Below are positions 35,120 to 45,280 of a stretch of DNA of 60,969 nucleotides, piece by piece. The translations under genes and the position numbers were made by a program. This DNA comes from Pseudodesulfovibrio sp. (lineage in GTDB: Bacteria > Desulfobacterota > Desulfovibrionia > Desulfovibrionales > Desulfovibrionaceae). Each line of letters starts with the position of its first letter. Within the stretch, counting starts at the first letter, position 1. The notes below the pieces were generated by a model. It was not told where the DNA came from. It saw only the letters and a program-made list of their open reading frames with translations, and did no database searches. The DNA is taken from the NCBI GenBank assembly GCA_016342345.1, contig JAEINO010000019.1:1-60969 (forward strand), written 5' to 3'.

Positions 35120-37711
35120 ATGGGATTATTCGACTGGTTCTCGTTCGGGAAGAAAAAGTCCGAAAAGACTCAAGAAGAACTGGCTGTTATTCGCCAGACG
35201 TTCGCAACTCGCTACAATAATTTCAGATTGCTTATTCAGGCCAATACCAGAGCCCATGAATTGATGAGCGAGTTGGAAGAGGCCTTGCGGGGCTTCCACC
35301 CCTACGGCATGCACTATGTGCGCGCCTTGTCTACCAGAATTTCCACTTCCATTTATCAGATGGTTCGGCATTTGAATGAACTTGAGCCTGGTTATTACGA
35401 GGATCTTTATGTTCAATTTGATGCCATTCAAGATCGTATCCAGGCACATCTTGCCCCTCTTCAGCATGTAGAAAAAGGCGAATTCGTTTTTGATCTTTCC
35501 GAAGTCGGGCGAAATCATGCGGATCTTTGTGGGCCCAAGATGGCTATGCTTGGTGAGGCTGGTGCAAAACTCGGCTTGAGAATTCCTGCCGGATTTGTGA
35601 TTTCCTCCGAGTCCTTCTACAAATTTATGGAAAAAGATGGGCTTGGAGAAGAGGTGGATCGGTTGATTCAGGTTGTTGATATGGAGAGCCGTGAGGCCAT
35701 GTTTCAGGTTTCTTCCAAGGTCATGCAACTTATTATTCAGTCCCCTCTGCCGGATGAACTGGCTGATGAAATATTGCGAGCCTATGATTCCCTGTGTGCG
35801 AAGCAGGGGGGCGAGGTAAAGCTGGCTGTCCGTTCCAGTGCTCTTGGAGAGGATATTGCCGGCACTGCCTTTGCGGGGCAGTACCGTTCGGTACTTAATG
35901 TGGACCGCAGTTCCCTGCTTGGAGCGTACAAGGAAGTGATGGCTTCCAAGTATTCTCTTCAGGCCATGGCCTATCGTGTCAATCGAGGAATAAAGGATGA
36001 AGAAGTGGCCATGTGCGTTGGATGCATGGTCATGATTCAAGCGTATTCCAGCGGTGTTATCTATTCGCGTAATCCATTGAATATCCGAGATGAAAATATT
36101 TCTATTCAATCCGTATGGGGGTTGCCCAAGGCCGTTGTGGATGGGGCCGTTGATACGGATGAATTTGTTGTCAGTCGTTCTGATCCCAATGAAGTTGTCA
36201 GCCGTCGTGTGGCGAACAAAACGAAAAAATACGTTTGCCGGGCAGGTGAAGGCGTTTGTAGCATGGCCTTGCTTGATAGCATGCAAAACGTGCCGTCCCT
36301 TACGGATGACCAAGCTGTGAACATGGCGCGTGAAGCCATGCGTATCGAAGACCATATGGGGTTGCCTCAGGATATTGAATGGGCTTTGACGGAAGACGGT
36401 CAGTTCTATCTTTTGCAATGTCGCCCGCTGTCTCAAATTGAACACGAGCAGGATGTTCGGCCACCTAATTCAAATTTGCCCGAGCCACGACTTGTCGGGG
36501 GCATGATTGCCAGTCCTGGGGTGGCTGCTGGTCCGGTCTATGTGGTGCGAAAGGATGCGGATGCGCTGACGTTTCCGAAAGGGGCGGTTCTGGTTCTCAA
36601 ACAGGCTCTGCCAAGTCGTGCCGTTCTGCTTGACCGGTGTTGCGCTGTTATCACTGAGCAGGGTGGTATTGCCGGGCATCTGGCTAATGTGGCGAGAGAG
36701 TTCGGCGTTCCTGCCCTGTTTGGTGTTAAGGGAGCACTTGATAGTTTTGAAGCGGGCCGGATAGTCACTGTGGATGTCGATGGAATGGCTGTTTATAATG
36801 GTTTGATTGAATCATTGCTTTCGGAAAAACCTCGGCAACGGCTCATGAGTGGAAGCCCTGTTCAGGCAACGTTGAGAGACGCAGCAAGGCATATTGTTCG
36901 TTTGAATCTTACTGACCCGGATTCCAGGAAATTCAACTCTGCGCATTGCCGGACGCTTCACGACATCATGCGGTTCTGTCATGAAATGGCAGTACGTGTA
37001 ATGTTTGAATTCGGCACGAATGACAGTTTTATTCAGGCTGCGTCTCGCCAACTTATCTGTAATGTTCCCAAGCAGTTCTGGATTCTCAATTTGGATGATG
37101 GCATTGATCCAGAAGGGGAGAAACGCAAGGATGGATGTGTGCTTCTTGAGCATGTCAATTCGGTTCCCATGCGGGCCTTGTGGGAGGGCATGCAGGCTGT
37201 TCCATGGGAAGGTCCGCCCGCCATGCATGCCCAGGGGCTGATGTCCGTAATGTTTGAGGCAACGGTTAATCCCGAATTGAATGTTACTGGGCGGTCGAAG
37301 TTTTCTCAAAAGAATTATTTCATGATTTCAAAGAATTATTGCAGCCTGCAATCTCGTTTCGGGTTTCATTTTTGTGGCGTCGAGGCTTTGGTTGGGACTC
37401 GTGCTTCCGAGAACTATGCAAGTTTTCAATTCAAGGGCGGGGCAGCCAACCTGGCGCGTCGAATTCTTCGTGCCCGTTTTGTCGGTCAGATATTGGAAGA
37501 GTTTGATTATAGGGTCAGGGTTCGCGAAGATAACATGTTTGCACGACTGGAAGGCCTGGATCGTGTCGAGATGGAGCACCATCTAAAAATCCTGGGATAT
37601 CTCATTACTCACACTCGACAGTTGGATATGATCATGACCAATAGTGGGGAAGTTGAAAGCCGCAGGAAAAAGTTTTTTGAAGATTTCAAACTGTTCGAGA
37701 TCGAAACCTGA
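35120..37711 (+). CDS. PEP-synthase-like dikinase protein with unfamiliar C-terminal domain
   Basis: 863 residues from 35120 (MGLFDWFSFGKK; an ATG at 35087 is the alternative, neither has a strong ribosome site). After a helical head (about 1-130) comes a PEP/pyruvate-dikinase nucleotide-binding domain (about 145-450, with VKLAVRSSALGEDIAGTAFA and IEWALTEDGQFYLLQCRPL). The phosphohistidine swivel domain (about 480-575) keeps its active histidine in TEQGGIAGHLANVAREFGVP. The last 280 residues are not the usual PEP-binding barrel and are not recognised, so the phosphate acceptor is unknown. It sits among kinases and receivers and may be a signalling phosphotransferase. Confidence 0.85.
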   Translation: MGLFDWFSFGKKKSEKTQEELAVIRQTFATRYNNFRLLIQANTRAHELMSELEEALRGFHPYGMHYVRALSTRISTSIYQMVRHLNELEPGYYEDLYVQFDAIQDRIQAHLAPLQHVEKGEFVFDLSEVGRNHADLCGPKMAMLGEAGAKLGLRIPAGFVISSESFYKFMEKDGLGEEVDRLIQVVDMESREAMFQVSSKVMQLIIQSPLPDELADEILRAYDSLCAKQGGEVKLAVRSSALGEDIAGTAFAGQYRSVLNVDRSSLLGAYKEVMASKYSLQAMAYRVNRGIKDEEVAMCVGCMVMIQAYSSGVIYSRNPLNIRDENISIQSVWGLPKAVVDGAVDTDEFVVSRSDPNEVVSRRVANKTKKYVCRAGEGVCSMALLDSMQNVPSLTDDQAVNMAREAMRIEDHMGLPQDIEWALTEDGQFYLLQCRPLSQIEHEQDVRPPNSNLPEPRLVGGMIASPGVAAGPVYVVRKDADALTFPKGAVLVLKQALPSRAVLLDRCCAVITEQGGIAGHLANVAREFGVPALFGVKGALDSFEAGRIVTVDVDGMAVYNGLIESLLSEKPRQRLMSGSPVQATLRDAARHIVRLNLTDPDSRKFNSAHCRTLHDIMRFCHEMAVRVMFEFGTNDSFIQAASRQLICNVPKQFWILNLDDGIDPEGEKRKDGCVLLEHVNSVPMRALWEGMQAVPWEGPPAMHAQGLMSVMFEATVNPELNVTGRSKFSQKNYFMISKNYCSLQSRFGFHFCGVEALVGTRASENYASFQFKGGAANLARRILRARFVGQILEEFDYRVRVREDNMFARLEGLDRVEMEHHLKILGYLITHTRQLDMIMTNSGEVESRRKKFFEDFKLFEIET

Positions 37712-37813
37712 CAGTGCGACAATGGTGCCGTTTCATTCATCTCGTTTGAGGACAGCAAGCACTGATCAGTAGTCTGTTTAAACAGAAACCTTGCAGTCAT
37801 GAGGAGGCGAGAG

Positions 37814-39316
37814 GTGCCTGATTTTTCATATGAAAATTTGGGGATATGCTATTGGAACGGGACTTTGGGACCGTTTGTCGTCGGCATTGTCGGGGTCGGA
37901 TCGGGTTTGAATGCTCTCATGGATATAATTTACGACGAGATATTCCGGGAATTCCTTCCTGAGATGAAGTTGGTTGCAGTGAGCAATGTCAATGATGGTG
38001 ATGACATTGACTCCCTGATCGAGATCAATATTCCGGTTTACGATACCTGCGAAATTATGCTTGAGCTGCATCCTGACATCAATTTGATTGTCGAGATGAC
38101 CGGTAGTCAGCAATCTATTTCATGGCTCAGGAATTTGCTGCCTGATTCCATATCCCTCATTGACCATCGGGAAGTGGTGTTTTTTTGTGGTTTGCATGAC
38201 ATGGCGCTGGTAAAGGGGCATTTCAAGAGTAATCTTGATCAGCAACGAACATTGATGCAGTTCATAATGGATGAAGTTCGGGAAGATATATTCTTGCTGG
38301 ACAAGGCCGGGATGATTGTTGACTGCAATCGCATTATTTGTGAGCGATCAGGGCTTCGACGCATGGAATTGGTCGGGAAACCCTGTTGGTATGCGGCTCG
38401 ACTCAGAGATGGTTCCTGTTTTTGTGATAAGCTTGATCCGGTGTGTCCTTTTCATAAGACTCTTGAAAGCGGGCGCAAGGAGGAAACGCTTGTCACGAGA
38501 GTCAACAAGGATGGGTTGCTTCAATATTACCGGCTTTACGCATATCCGATTCTGGATCTTCAGAGCAACATGTCACATGTCATGGTCATGCATCGGGATA
38601 TCACGAAGCGGACGTATTCCGAAAAGCACCAGCATCAGAGGGACAAGCTCACCATTATAGGTGAAATGTCAACATATCTGGCCCATGAAATTCGTAATCC
38701 CCTTTTTGCCATAGGAGGATTTGCCAATTCCCTCTTCAAGTCGCCTAGCCTGAGTGAAAAGGACAGGGAAAAGGCACAAATCCTGGTCGAGGAAACAAAG
38801 CGGTTGGACAAGATGCTCACGAGCATGCTCAATTTTTCTCGTCCTTCTCATATCTTGGGAAAAGAAGTGAACCTCCTGGCTGTGAGTCAAAGTGCTGCGG
38901 AGTTGATGTCCATTGGGTATGGTAGGAACGGATATGATATTGAGGTTTCTTCGGCTCCCCATTTGCCTAATGTGTTCGGGGATGAAGACGCGTTGAAGCA
39001 GTGCGTTATCAATCTTATCAAGAATGGCATTGAAGCCATGCCCGGAGGAGGCAGGATATTGTTGAATCTGGACTTGGATAGTGACTATGTTGTTCTGGAA
39101 GTGACCGATACGGGCCTCGGGATGAATGAACACGAACAGGATCGGGTCTTCAACCCATTTTATTCGACCAAGGAAGCAGGCGATGGTCTCGGGTTGGCCA
39201 TGATCAAGAAGATAATTGAAGAGCATGGAGGCAAGGTTGAACTGATGAGCAGGTCGGGACAAGGCACAACTGTCTCCTTGTTTCTTCCCCCGGCTCTTGA
39301 TTTGCGGGTAGATTGA
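37814..39316 (+). CDS. Histidine kinase with N-terminal Rossmann-like domain and PAS domain
   Basis: About 500 residues, soluble. The N-terminus (about 1-130) looks like a dinucleotide-binding fold: FVVGIVGVGSGLNALMDIIY with GxGxxxN, then LVAVSNVN and INLIVEMTGSQQSISWL, as in homoserine-dehydrogenase-like proteins. A PAS domain follows (about 150-275, with cysteine-rich CFCDKLDPVCPF), then HisKA (TYLAHEIRNPLFAIGG) and HATPase (NLIKNGIEAMPGGGR, GDGLGLAMIKKI). The GTG at 37814 is preferred because AGGAGG lies 6 bases upstream, inside the alternative ATG start at 37799. It may sense a nucleotide cofactor or metabolite. Confidence 0.85.
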   Translation: MPDFSYENLGICYWNGTLGPFVVGIVGVGSGLNALMDIIYDEIFREFLPEMKLVAVSNVNDGDDIDSLIEINIPVYDTCEIMLELHPDINLIVEMTGSQQSISWLRNLLPDSISLIDHREVVFFCGLHDMALVKGHFKSNLDQQRTLMQFIMDEVREDIFLLDKAGMIVDCNRIICERSGLRRMELVGKPCWYAARLRDGSCFCDKLDPVCPFHKTLESGRKEETLVTRVNKDGLLQYYRLYAYPILDLQSNMSHVMVMHRDITKRTYSEKHQHQRDKLTIIGEMSTYLAHEIRNPLFAIGGFANSLFKSPSLSEKDREKAQILVEETKRLDKMLTSMLNFSRPSHILGKEVNLLAVSQSAAELMSIGYGRNGYDIEVSSAPHLPNVFGDEDALKQCVINLIKNGIEAMPGGGRILLNLDLDSDYVVLEVTDTGLGMNEHEQDRVFNPFYSTKEAGDGLGLAMIKKIIEEHGGKVELMSRSGQGTTVSLFLPPALDLRVD

Positions 39317-39366
39317 TTTGGTGTCGCAGACAATAACGTTATGGGGATGCTCAAGAAGGTAATTCC

Positions 39367-41103
39367 ATGTACCTGATAAACATTGCTTCTATTGTCTTGC
39401 AGTTGGCTGCATCCGTGTTTTGTTTGCGGCTTATTCCCCAGACGGACCGTCGCTGGCCGTGGATACTGATTTTTATCGGACTCGCGGGCATGGTCTTGCG
39501 TCGCATTCATGTCCTGATTCTGATGTTCCTTGGTGCGCATGATCCCAGCCTGGTGTTCGAATTGCTGGGGCTTGTGGTCTCAGCCATGATGTTTTTTGGC
39601 ATAGCGCAAATCTGGCCGGTGTTCAGGCGACTCAAGGAGTCCAGGGAAAAACTGGCCGAGAGCGAGGAACGATTCAGGACTGTCGCTGATTTTACTCATG
39701 ACTGGGAATACTGGCGCGGTCCTGATGGGGCGTTTCTCTACATGTCGCCATCCTGTGAGCGTGTGACCGGGTATTCCCGTTCGGAGTTTATGGCTGACCC
39801 CGGGCTGATGGAGCGTATTGTGTATCCTGGAGACAGAGAGGCCGTGGCGGCGCATATGGCTGTGGAGATGGATGAGCAGGGAGTGAAGTATCTCGATTTT
39901 CGTATTGTAACGGCAGACGGGAATCTTCATTGGTTAGCCCATTGCTGCGTACCGGTTTTCAATGATCTTGGTCAGTATGTTGGAGTTCGGGGGAGTAACC
40001 GCATCATCGACAATCGCAAATTGGCTGAATCTCGGCTTGAGAACAGTCGTAAGCAGTATCGTGATCTGGTGGAGCAGGCCCAAGCTATAATTCTGGAATT
40101 GAATGAGGCTGGGGAAATAGTTTTTCTCAACGACTTCGCTCAAGGTTTTTTCGGTTATACACTTGAAGAACTTCAGGGATGCCGGATCACTGGAACTTTG
40201 ATTCCGGAAAAGGACAGCAAGGGGCGGGACCTGGATACTATGCTACAGGATTACATCCACAACAAGGATGCCCCAATTTATGATGAGCTTGAAGTTGTTC
40301 GTAAAAATGGAAGCCGGGCTTGGGTGTCATGGGCCAGTTCCCAGGTTCTGAGCGAATTCAATACACCTAATGGTGTGTTGTTTGTGGGTATCGACATCTC
40401 GGAAGGCAAGGCCGCTGAAAAGCTCAAGGAAGATGTGGAACGTATAGTCCGGCACGATATCAAGTCGCCGCTCATGGGAGTTATAGGGCTGCCTCGTCTC
40501 CTTCAATCCGACGAAAATCTTACCCCGCGACAGAAGGAAATACTCAAAGGGGTGGAGGACGCGGGTGTGCAGATGATGGATCTGATCAACAAGTCCCTGA
40601 ATTTGTACAAGTTGGAAACTGGTATGTATGAATGCAATCCACAGTCCGTCGACTGGTTGGAAATTGTTCGTCACGCTATTCGAGATTTGTCTACGCAGCA
40701 CCCGGGCTATTCCCTTTTCGAGATAGGCCTGGATGGTCGTCCAGCTTTGGATGACGATCATGTCACCAGTCATGGAGATTCAACTCTGCTTTATGGCATG
40801 GCCGCCAATTTGCTCAAAAACGGACTGGAGGCATCGGGCGGAAAACCAGTCTGCATCGATTTTCAAACCGGTTCTCCGTGTGTCATGGAAATCAGGAATC
40901 GTCTGCCGGTTTCGCCGGAAATGACTGATACATTCTTCGAAAAATACGCAACCCATGGCAAAAGTAGCGGAACCGGGCTGGGCACATACAGTGCTCGTCT
41001 TGCTGTCCGAGCCCATCATGGTGAGATTTCCATGCACAGTTCGGATTCCGAGGGAACAGTCGTGCGAGTTGAGTTGCCAGGACTTGATGAGTCTGGTGCA
41101 TAA
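39367..41103 (+). CDS. PAS-PAS sensor histidine kinase with short membrane anchor
   Basis: 578 residues. Membrane segments at about 5-23, 30-52 and 63-83. PAS 1 (about 100-220, TVADFTHDWEYWRGPDGAFL) and PAS 2 (about 230-345, EQAQAIILELNEAGEIVFLN) precede an unusual HisKA (VRHDIKSPLMGVIGLPRLL, with HD instead of HE) and a weak HATPase (NLLKNGLEAS, GKSSGTGLGTYSARLA). It lies 50 bp after the previous kinase. No receiver follows, so its partner is elsewhere or among the three upstream receivers. Confidence 0.88.
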   Translation: MYLINIASIVLQLAASVFCLRLIPQTDRRWPWILIFIGLAGMVLRRIHVLILMFLGAHDPSLVFELLGLVVSAMMFFGIAQIWPVFRRLKESREKLAESEERFRTVADFTHDWEYWRGPDGAFLYMSPSCERVTGYSRSEFMADPGLMERIVYPGDREAVAAHMAVEMDEQGVKYLDFRIVTADGNLHWLAHCCVPVFNDLGQYVGVRGSNRIIDNRKLAESRLENSRKQYRDLVEQAQAIILELNEAGEIVFLNDFAQGFFGYTLEELQGCRITGTLIPEKDSKGRDLDTMLQDYIHNKDAPIYDELEVVRKNGSRAWVSWASSQVLSEFNTPNGVLFVGIDISEGKAAEKLKEDVERIVRHDIKSPLMGVIGLPRLLQSDENLTPRQKEILKGVEDAGVQMMDLINKSLNLYKLETGMYECNPQSVDWLEIVRHAIRDLSTQHPGYSLFEIGLDGRPALDDDHVTSHGDSTLLYGMAANLLKNGLEASGGKPVCIDFQTGSPCVMEIRNRLPVSPEMTDTFFEKYATHGKSSGTGLGTYSARLAVRAHHGEISMHSSDSEGTVVRVELPGLDESGA

Positions 41104-41649
41104 ATATATTCATGTCTGTCGTTACGGTTTGGTGATTCCGATTGTCAGAAGTATATCTGAGCTGGGTGAACTGCTTTTTACGGTGGGGCTGGTTCGAGGA
41201 GGAGGGTGTGTTGACAGAATGTAGCCATGGAAGTATGAATCTTTATGTGGATTCAAATTATTTTAAGGAGATTTTATGTTTACGAGATCATTGGAGAATG
41301 TGCCACACGTTGCCGACAACGGGTAACGCGTTGACAACAGAATGATCTGGTTTTGCCTTGGGTAGAATACCATGATTTCGCAAGCGGAGTTTTCTGTTCT
41401 CTTTCCGGCTTTTGCCGCATTGGAACTTCTGTTCAGAGTTCCGTCTACTATGTTGTCCCCATTATGTCGGCGATGTACCATTACCTGCGATTCATGATAT
41501 ATGTATCGTTCAGGTTGCTGAGCAGTTGTATCCTTTGGATCTGTTCGCAACCGAGTACATTATTTCAGTTGAACATTCCTGATATACGGCAGTTTTGCTG
41601 CATGCAGAATTGCCATGGTATTCAGGGTAACTAGAATTGGTGACACCAA
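41104..41649. other. Intergenic region, nothing recognised
   Basis: 546 bp without a convincing gene, strong hairpin or promoter motif. Short open frames here have no ribosome sites and no familiar sequence. Confidence 0.5.
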
Positions 41650-42765
41650 ATGAGTACGACTTTCGAATCAAAAGAAGATTTTTCAAATCAAACAAAGCTT
41701 ATATCCATGGGATGGGATGTTTCTTTCCAGGAATACGTTGACGGGACAGGAACTCCTGCCAGAATTATTGGCTTAAACACGGGGGTGTTCCATCTGAGTC
41801 AGGGCGGCGGGGATTGGCAGGCCAAGGTTTCCGGAAAAGTACGGCATATGGCCGCCTCTTCGGATTCTGGGGGATTGTATCCTGTCATCGGTGATTGGGT
41901 TCTTGTGCAGAATTCGGTCATTACAAAGGTTTTGCCTCGGCGGAATGCGTTGTCGCGTGGTGCTGCCGGAGGTCGTGGAAAGAATAATGCCACTGCAGCA
42001 GAAGAGCAGGTAATGGCTGCCAATCTGGATACGGTGTTTATTGTTTGCGGCCTGGACCGGGACTTTAATGTACGTCGTATCGAGCGGTATCTGGCTCTTG
42101 TCTACAATTGCGGTTTGATCCCTGTGATAGTTCTGACCAAGGCAGACCTGCATGATGAGCCAGAGGTTTGTGTGGATGAGGTCAAGGCAGTCGCTTTAGG
42201 TGTTCCTGTGCACCTTGTGTCTGCAGAAGATGCAACCGGAGTACTCGAACTTGAACAGTATCTGACTTCGGGAAAAACAGCCTCCATGATTGGTTCGTCC
42301 GGAGCAGGAAAATCCACGCTGCTGAACAGGCTCTATGGCGAATCTGTTCAGGCAACGGGGGCAGTCAGTCAGAGTGTGGGAAAAGGCAAACACACCACAA
42401 CGAGTCGTGATCTGATTTTCATGCCCCAGGGCGGGATGTTGATAGACAATCCTGGTATTCGCGAGATCGCATTTCATGAAAATGAAGGCGGAGTGGAAAG
42501 TGCTTTTGCTGATATCGAATCTCTTGCTCAGGGATGCAGTTTTTCCAATTGCAGCCATATGCATGAACCCGGCTGTCGTGTTCTCGAAGCCGCCACAAAT
42601 CGAGATATCCCGCCGGAGAGACTCGAAAGCTATTACAAAATGAAGCGTGAACTTGGCTACCTCTCGGAACGACAACACAAAAGTGCAGATCGAGTAGAAA
42701 AAGAACGCTGGCGAGATGTTGCCCTGCATATAAAGAAAGGGAAGAAGATCAAGCGGAACAAATAA
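41650..42765 (+). CDS. rsgA: Ribosome small-subunit-dependent GTPase
   Basis: 371 residues. The order of GTPase motifs is circularly permuted as in RsgA/YjeQ: LTKAD (G4) and VSAED (G5) precede SSGAGKSTLLNRL (G1) and DNPGIRE (G3). An N-terminal OB-like domain and a C-terminal zinc knuckle (CSFSNCSHMHEPGC) are present. It assists late maturation of the 30S subunit. Length is normal. The Shine-Dalgarno is weak (GGTGAC). Confidence 0.95.
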   Translation: MSTTFESKEDFSNQTKLISMGWDVSFQEYVDGTGTPARIIGLNTGVFHLSQGGGDWQAKVSGKVRHMAASSDSGGLYPVIGDWVLVQNSVITKVLPRRNALSRGAAGGRGKNNATAAEEQVMAANLDTVFIVCGLDRDFNVRRIERYLALVYNCGLIPVIVLTKADLHDEPEVCVDEVKAVALGVPVHLVSAEDATGVLELEQYLTSGKTASMIGSSGAGKSTLLNRLYGESVQATGAVSQSVGKGKHTTTSRDLIFMPQGGMLIDNPGIREIAFHENEGGVESAFADIESLAQGCSFSNCSHMHEPGCRVLEAATNRDIPPERLESYYKMKRELGYLSERQHKSADRVEKERWRDVALHIKKGKKIKRNK

Positions 42766-42900
42766 TAACTCCATAGGACATACGAAAAGTAATAGCAGCC
42801 GGCAATCCTTTCCCAATAGTATATCCAGTCAGAGTATACATTGTCCCCTGGCTGGAGTCAGATACTTATTGTCAGTAGTACTTTCATCTAGATGAAACTA

Positions 42901-42935
42901 AAAGGCCCTGTCGTGAAATTCACGGCAGGGCCTTT
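42901..42935. terminator. Bidirectional terminator between rsgA and a convergent gene
   Basis: AAAGGCCCTGTCGTGAA pairs with TTCACGGCAGGGCCTTT with one mismatch, and T-rich sequence follows on both strands. It serves rsgA (+) and the binding-protein gene (-). Confidence 0.85.
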
Positions 42936-42959
42936 CTGTATTTTAAAAACAGTCAGTTT

Positions 42960-43694
42960 TTAATGCTTAAAATTGCGCTCCATGATTTCGTCATAAACAC
43001 CGTTAATTTTCAATTGTTCCAATGCTGTTTGCCATTTTTGAATAGTCGAATCCGGTACATCCAGAGAAAAAGCTATCCACGCTGTGGAGCCTGCGAATTT
43101 ACATGTTGTCCGCTCAAAAGAATCAGAATCAATTCCTGCTCTTTTAACCATGTAATAATGGGTTTTTTTTCCCATTAAGACGAGATCGACACGGCCCTCG
43201 GCGAGCTTTTTGAAACTTGTGGAATAGGTCGGGCCGACATCAAGATTCGTGAATCCAGCCGCTGCAAGTGCTTGGTGAGTGTAGCCATCCTTGCGAACCG
43301 CGATTCTTTTCACTTTTTTTGCATCATCAAGAGTCTTTACAACAAGAGGGTTTCCCTTGCGTTTGAAGAAATAGTCATCTTCACCAAAAATTGGTCCAAC
43401 CCATTTGAAGAGGTTTTCACGTTCAGGAATACGAACTATGGCAAAAAGAGCGTGCATGGGTTGCGACTGAGTGTCTTTGAAAGCACGAAGCCATGGGGTG
43501 AGTTCCTGTGTATTTGTATCCTGAACCATAGCTTGAATTTTTGCGACAATTTCCGGAGCAACTCCCTTCAAGTTCCCTGCTTCTTCATAGGCAAGTGGAG
43601 GATACTGAACAACTTTCAAATGCATTTGCTCAGCAAAACTTTGAGTAGGTACGAGAAAAAAGCATAAAGTCAAAAAAACTGACCAGATAGACAC
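42960..43694 (-). CDS. Periplasmic solute-binding protein (SBP_bac_3 family)
   Basis: 244 residues from a GTG at 43694 preceded by GGAGG. A signal peptide ends near SFAEQM. The fold text includes LKVVQYPPLAYEEAGNLKGV, IPERENLFKWVGPI, KRIAVRKDGYTHQALAAAGF and EGRVDLVLMGK. No permease or ATPase gene is adjacent, so it is either an orphan receptor for a remote transporter or a sensing protein. It lies downstream of amiF on the same strand, separated by a terminator, so it is not part of that unit. Confidence 0.85.
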   Translation of the reverse strand: MSIWSVFLTLCFFLVPTQSFAEQMHLKVVQYPPLAYEEAGNLKGVAPEIVAKIQAMVQDTNTQELTPWLRAFKDTQSQPMHALFAIVRIPERENLFKWVGPIFGEDDYFFKRKGNPLVVKTLDDAKKVKRIAVRKDGYTHQALAAAGFTNLDVGPTYSTSFKKLAEGRVDLVLMGKKTHYYMVKRAGIDSDSFERTTCKFAGSTAWIAFSLDVPDSTIQKWQTALEQLKINGVYDEIMERNFKH

Positions 43695-44023
43695 AAAACC
43701 TCCGATTCCCGATCAATATAGTCTGAAAAGGTGCGAGCCATTGATGGAGTTCGTACACCTATTCGTCGTCAGTATAAATGATAAAAACATAAAAATGAAA
43801 CACCTTGCAAAAAGACGTATCCTGTTTTTCCTATGTTCTCAATTTGGATAAATCAAAAAAACACCCGCGAATGACCAGTTCGCGGGCGTCCGTGCAGGAT
43901 GCAGACAAGCAGCATGCACTCAGTAGCTATGCCATATTATTATTATTCGCTTGTTGCCAACCGGGATATGGGGAGATGGTTTATCATCGTCATCCCTTTT
44001 GCACAAACGATACACTGTGAGGT
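43695..44023. other. Intergenic region between the binding-protein gene and amiF
   Basis: 329 bp holding the amiF terminator at 43850-43889 and presumably the promoter of the binding-protein gene. No gene or other motif seen. Confidence 0.5.
43850..43889 (-). terminator. Terminator downstream of amiF
   Basis: CCCGCGAA / TTCGCGGG with a 7-base loop, extended by ACGC pairing outward. On the minus strand it is followed by a run of T. It lies about 135 bp beyond the amiF stop. Confidence 0.8.
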
Positions 44024-45028
44024 CTAGAGGCCGAAGCGTCCACCAGTGGTCGGGTAGCCGTAAATGGAACCGTCTTTGATCTTGATGTCGTCTTCCCAAG
44101 GCAACTCGTATTCACCCTTGGCGAAATCCTTGATCCAGGTGTAGGGGCATTCTTTTACTCCACCGGGAACGGCCACATAACCGCGGGTACCGACGTTGTA
44201 AAGGTTGTTTTCCAGGCCCCAGTCCTTGCGTGCTTGGTCGGCCATCTTCGGGAAAACTTCAGCGGTGACGATTTCCCAAGGATTGCGATGACCCTGTTGA
44301 ATGGTGGTGCCGTCGAAGTTGCAGACCTGACCTTCACCAAAGTAGTAGAAGACGCCATCGTAACCGGCGAGGTTGACGGAAGCGGTGTACATCAGGTTTT
44401 GCCAAGCGTTGGAACGGTTGGTCAATACCCACTGGTCGTTGACCTGAGTGCTGTAACCTGAGATGCGGATGTAGACGTTGCAGCCTTTATAAGCGGCTTC
44501 ACGAGCCTGCTCTGGGAACATGCCGTCATGACAAATGCAGACGGCAAGCTTACTGCCACCGGGACCTTCGCATACGGGCACGCCGAGATCGCCGGGCATC
44601 CAGGGCTCGATGGGAACCCATGGGTTCAGCTTGCGATATTTCAGGGCAAGCTCACCCTTGTTGTTGAAGATTACAGCTGTGTTGTAAGGCATCTGATCTT
44701 TGTTGGGGTTGCGTTCCATGAGAGAGAACAGGCCCCAGATGTCGTTTTCCTTGCAGGTCTGAGCATAGCGCTGGAACAAAGGACCTTCGACATCAAGCAG
44801 GAATTCGTCGCTTACCCACTTCTTTGTGTTCAGGCCTTGCGAGCTGTATTCCGGCCATACGATCAGATCCATGCCAGGATAACCGGCCTTGGTATTAACT
44901 GTAGCTTCGCAAATTCTGTCGATATTTGCTTCGATGTCGCGGCGCGAGTTAACAATGGGCACAGGGTATTGGACCAATCCCATGAGCATACCTTCAGTCG
45001 GTCGATTCATGCTGCCGATGCTTCCCAT
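44024..45028 (-). CDS. amiF: Formamidase
   Basis: 334 residues, exactly the size of Helicobacter AmiF. A nitrilase-superfamily enzyme that hydrolyses formamide to formate and ammonia in the cytoplasm. The catalytic triad falls at the same numbers as AmiF: Glu60 ([11 protein letters not shown]), Lys133 (LKYRKLNPW) and Cys166 ([11 protein letters not shown]). GGAGG precedes the ATG. A sigma-54-like promoter lies at 45121-45135 and tandem activator-type repeats at 45281-45316. The divergent permease-kinase and the downstream FmdB, channel and formate dehydrogenase genes fit formamide use. Confidence 0.95.
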   Translation of the reverse strand: MGSIGSMNRPTEGMLMGLVQYPVPIVNSRRDIEANIDRICEATVNTKAGYPGMDLIVWPEYSSQGLNTKKWVSDEFLLDVEGPLFQRYAQTCKENDIWGLFSLMERNPNKDQMPYNTAVIFNNKGELALKYRKLNPWVPIEPWMPGDLGVPVCEGPGGSKLAVCICHDGMFPEQAREAAYKGCNVYIRISGYSTQVNDQWVLTNRSNAWQNLMYTASVNLAGYDGVFYYFGEGQVCNFDGTTIQQGHRNPWEIVTAEVFPKMADQARKDWGLENNLYNVGTRGYVAVPGGVKECPYTWIKDFAKGEYELPWEDDIKIKDGSIYGYPTTGGRFGL

Positions 45029-45120
45029 TTTAAACCTCCAATTAAATAATGAATTGTTATGAAGATTGCTATCAAGAGCAATCCCTTATACTTGGACTCT
45101 CGAGCGCTCAGCATTTAAAA

Positions 45121-45135
45121 GCCATTATCGTGCCA
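45121..45135 (-). promoter_or_regulatory. Sigma-54 promoter of amiF
   Basis: On the minus strand TGGCACGATAATGGC matches TGGCACG-N4-TTGC with one departure. The predicted start is about 45109, giving an 80-base leader. The sigma-54 partner would be the NtrC-type regulator at 48930. Confidence 0.75.
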
Positions 45136-45280
45136 ACCCGTGTAATTATATTTAATCATCTGATAATATTGAGTTTAATATAAAGCGGTGCTATTCCAGC
45201 AAGCGTTCAGCTTACAAGTATTGTGGTGCAGCCATTGGTCTGGTTTGGAAAAATCCCCGCAGCGAAAGAGATTTTTCAGG

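Noticed and set aside
35126-36445. 439-codon open frame on the minus strand
   Set aside because: Antisense shadow of the PEP-synthase-like gene; no ribosome site or family resemblance.
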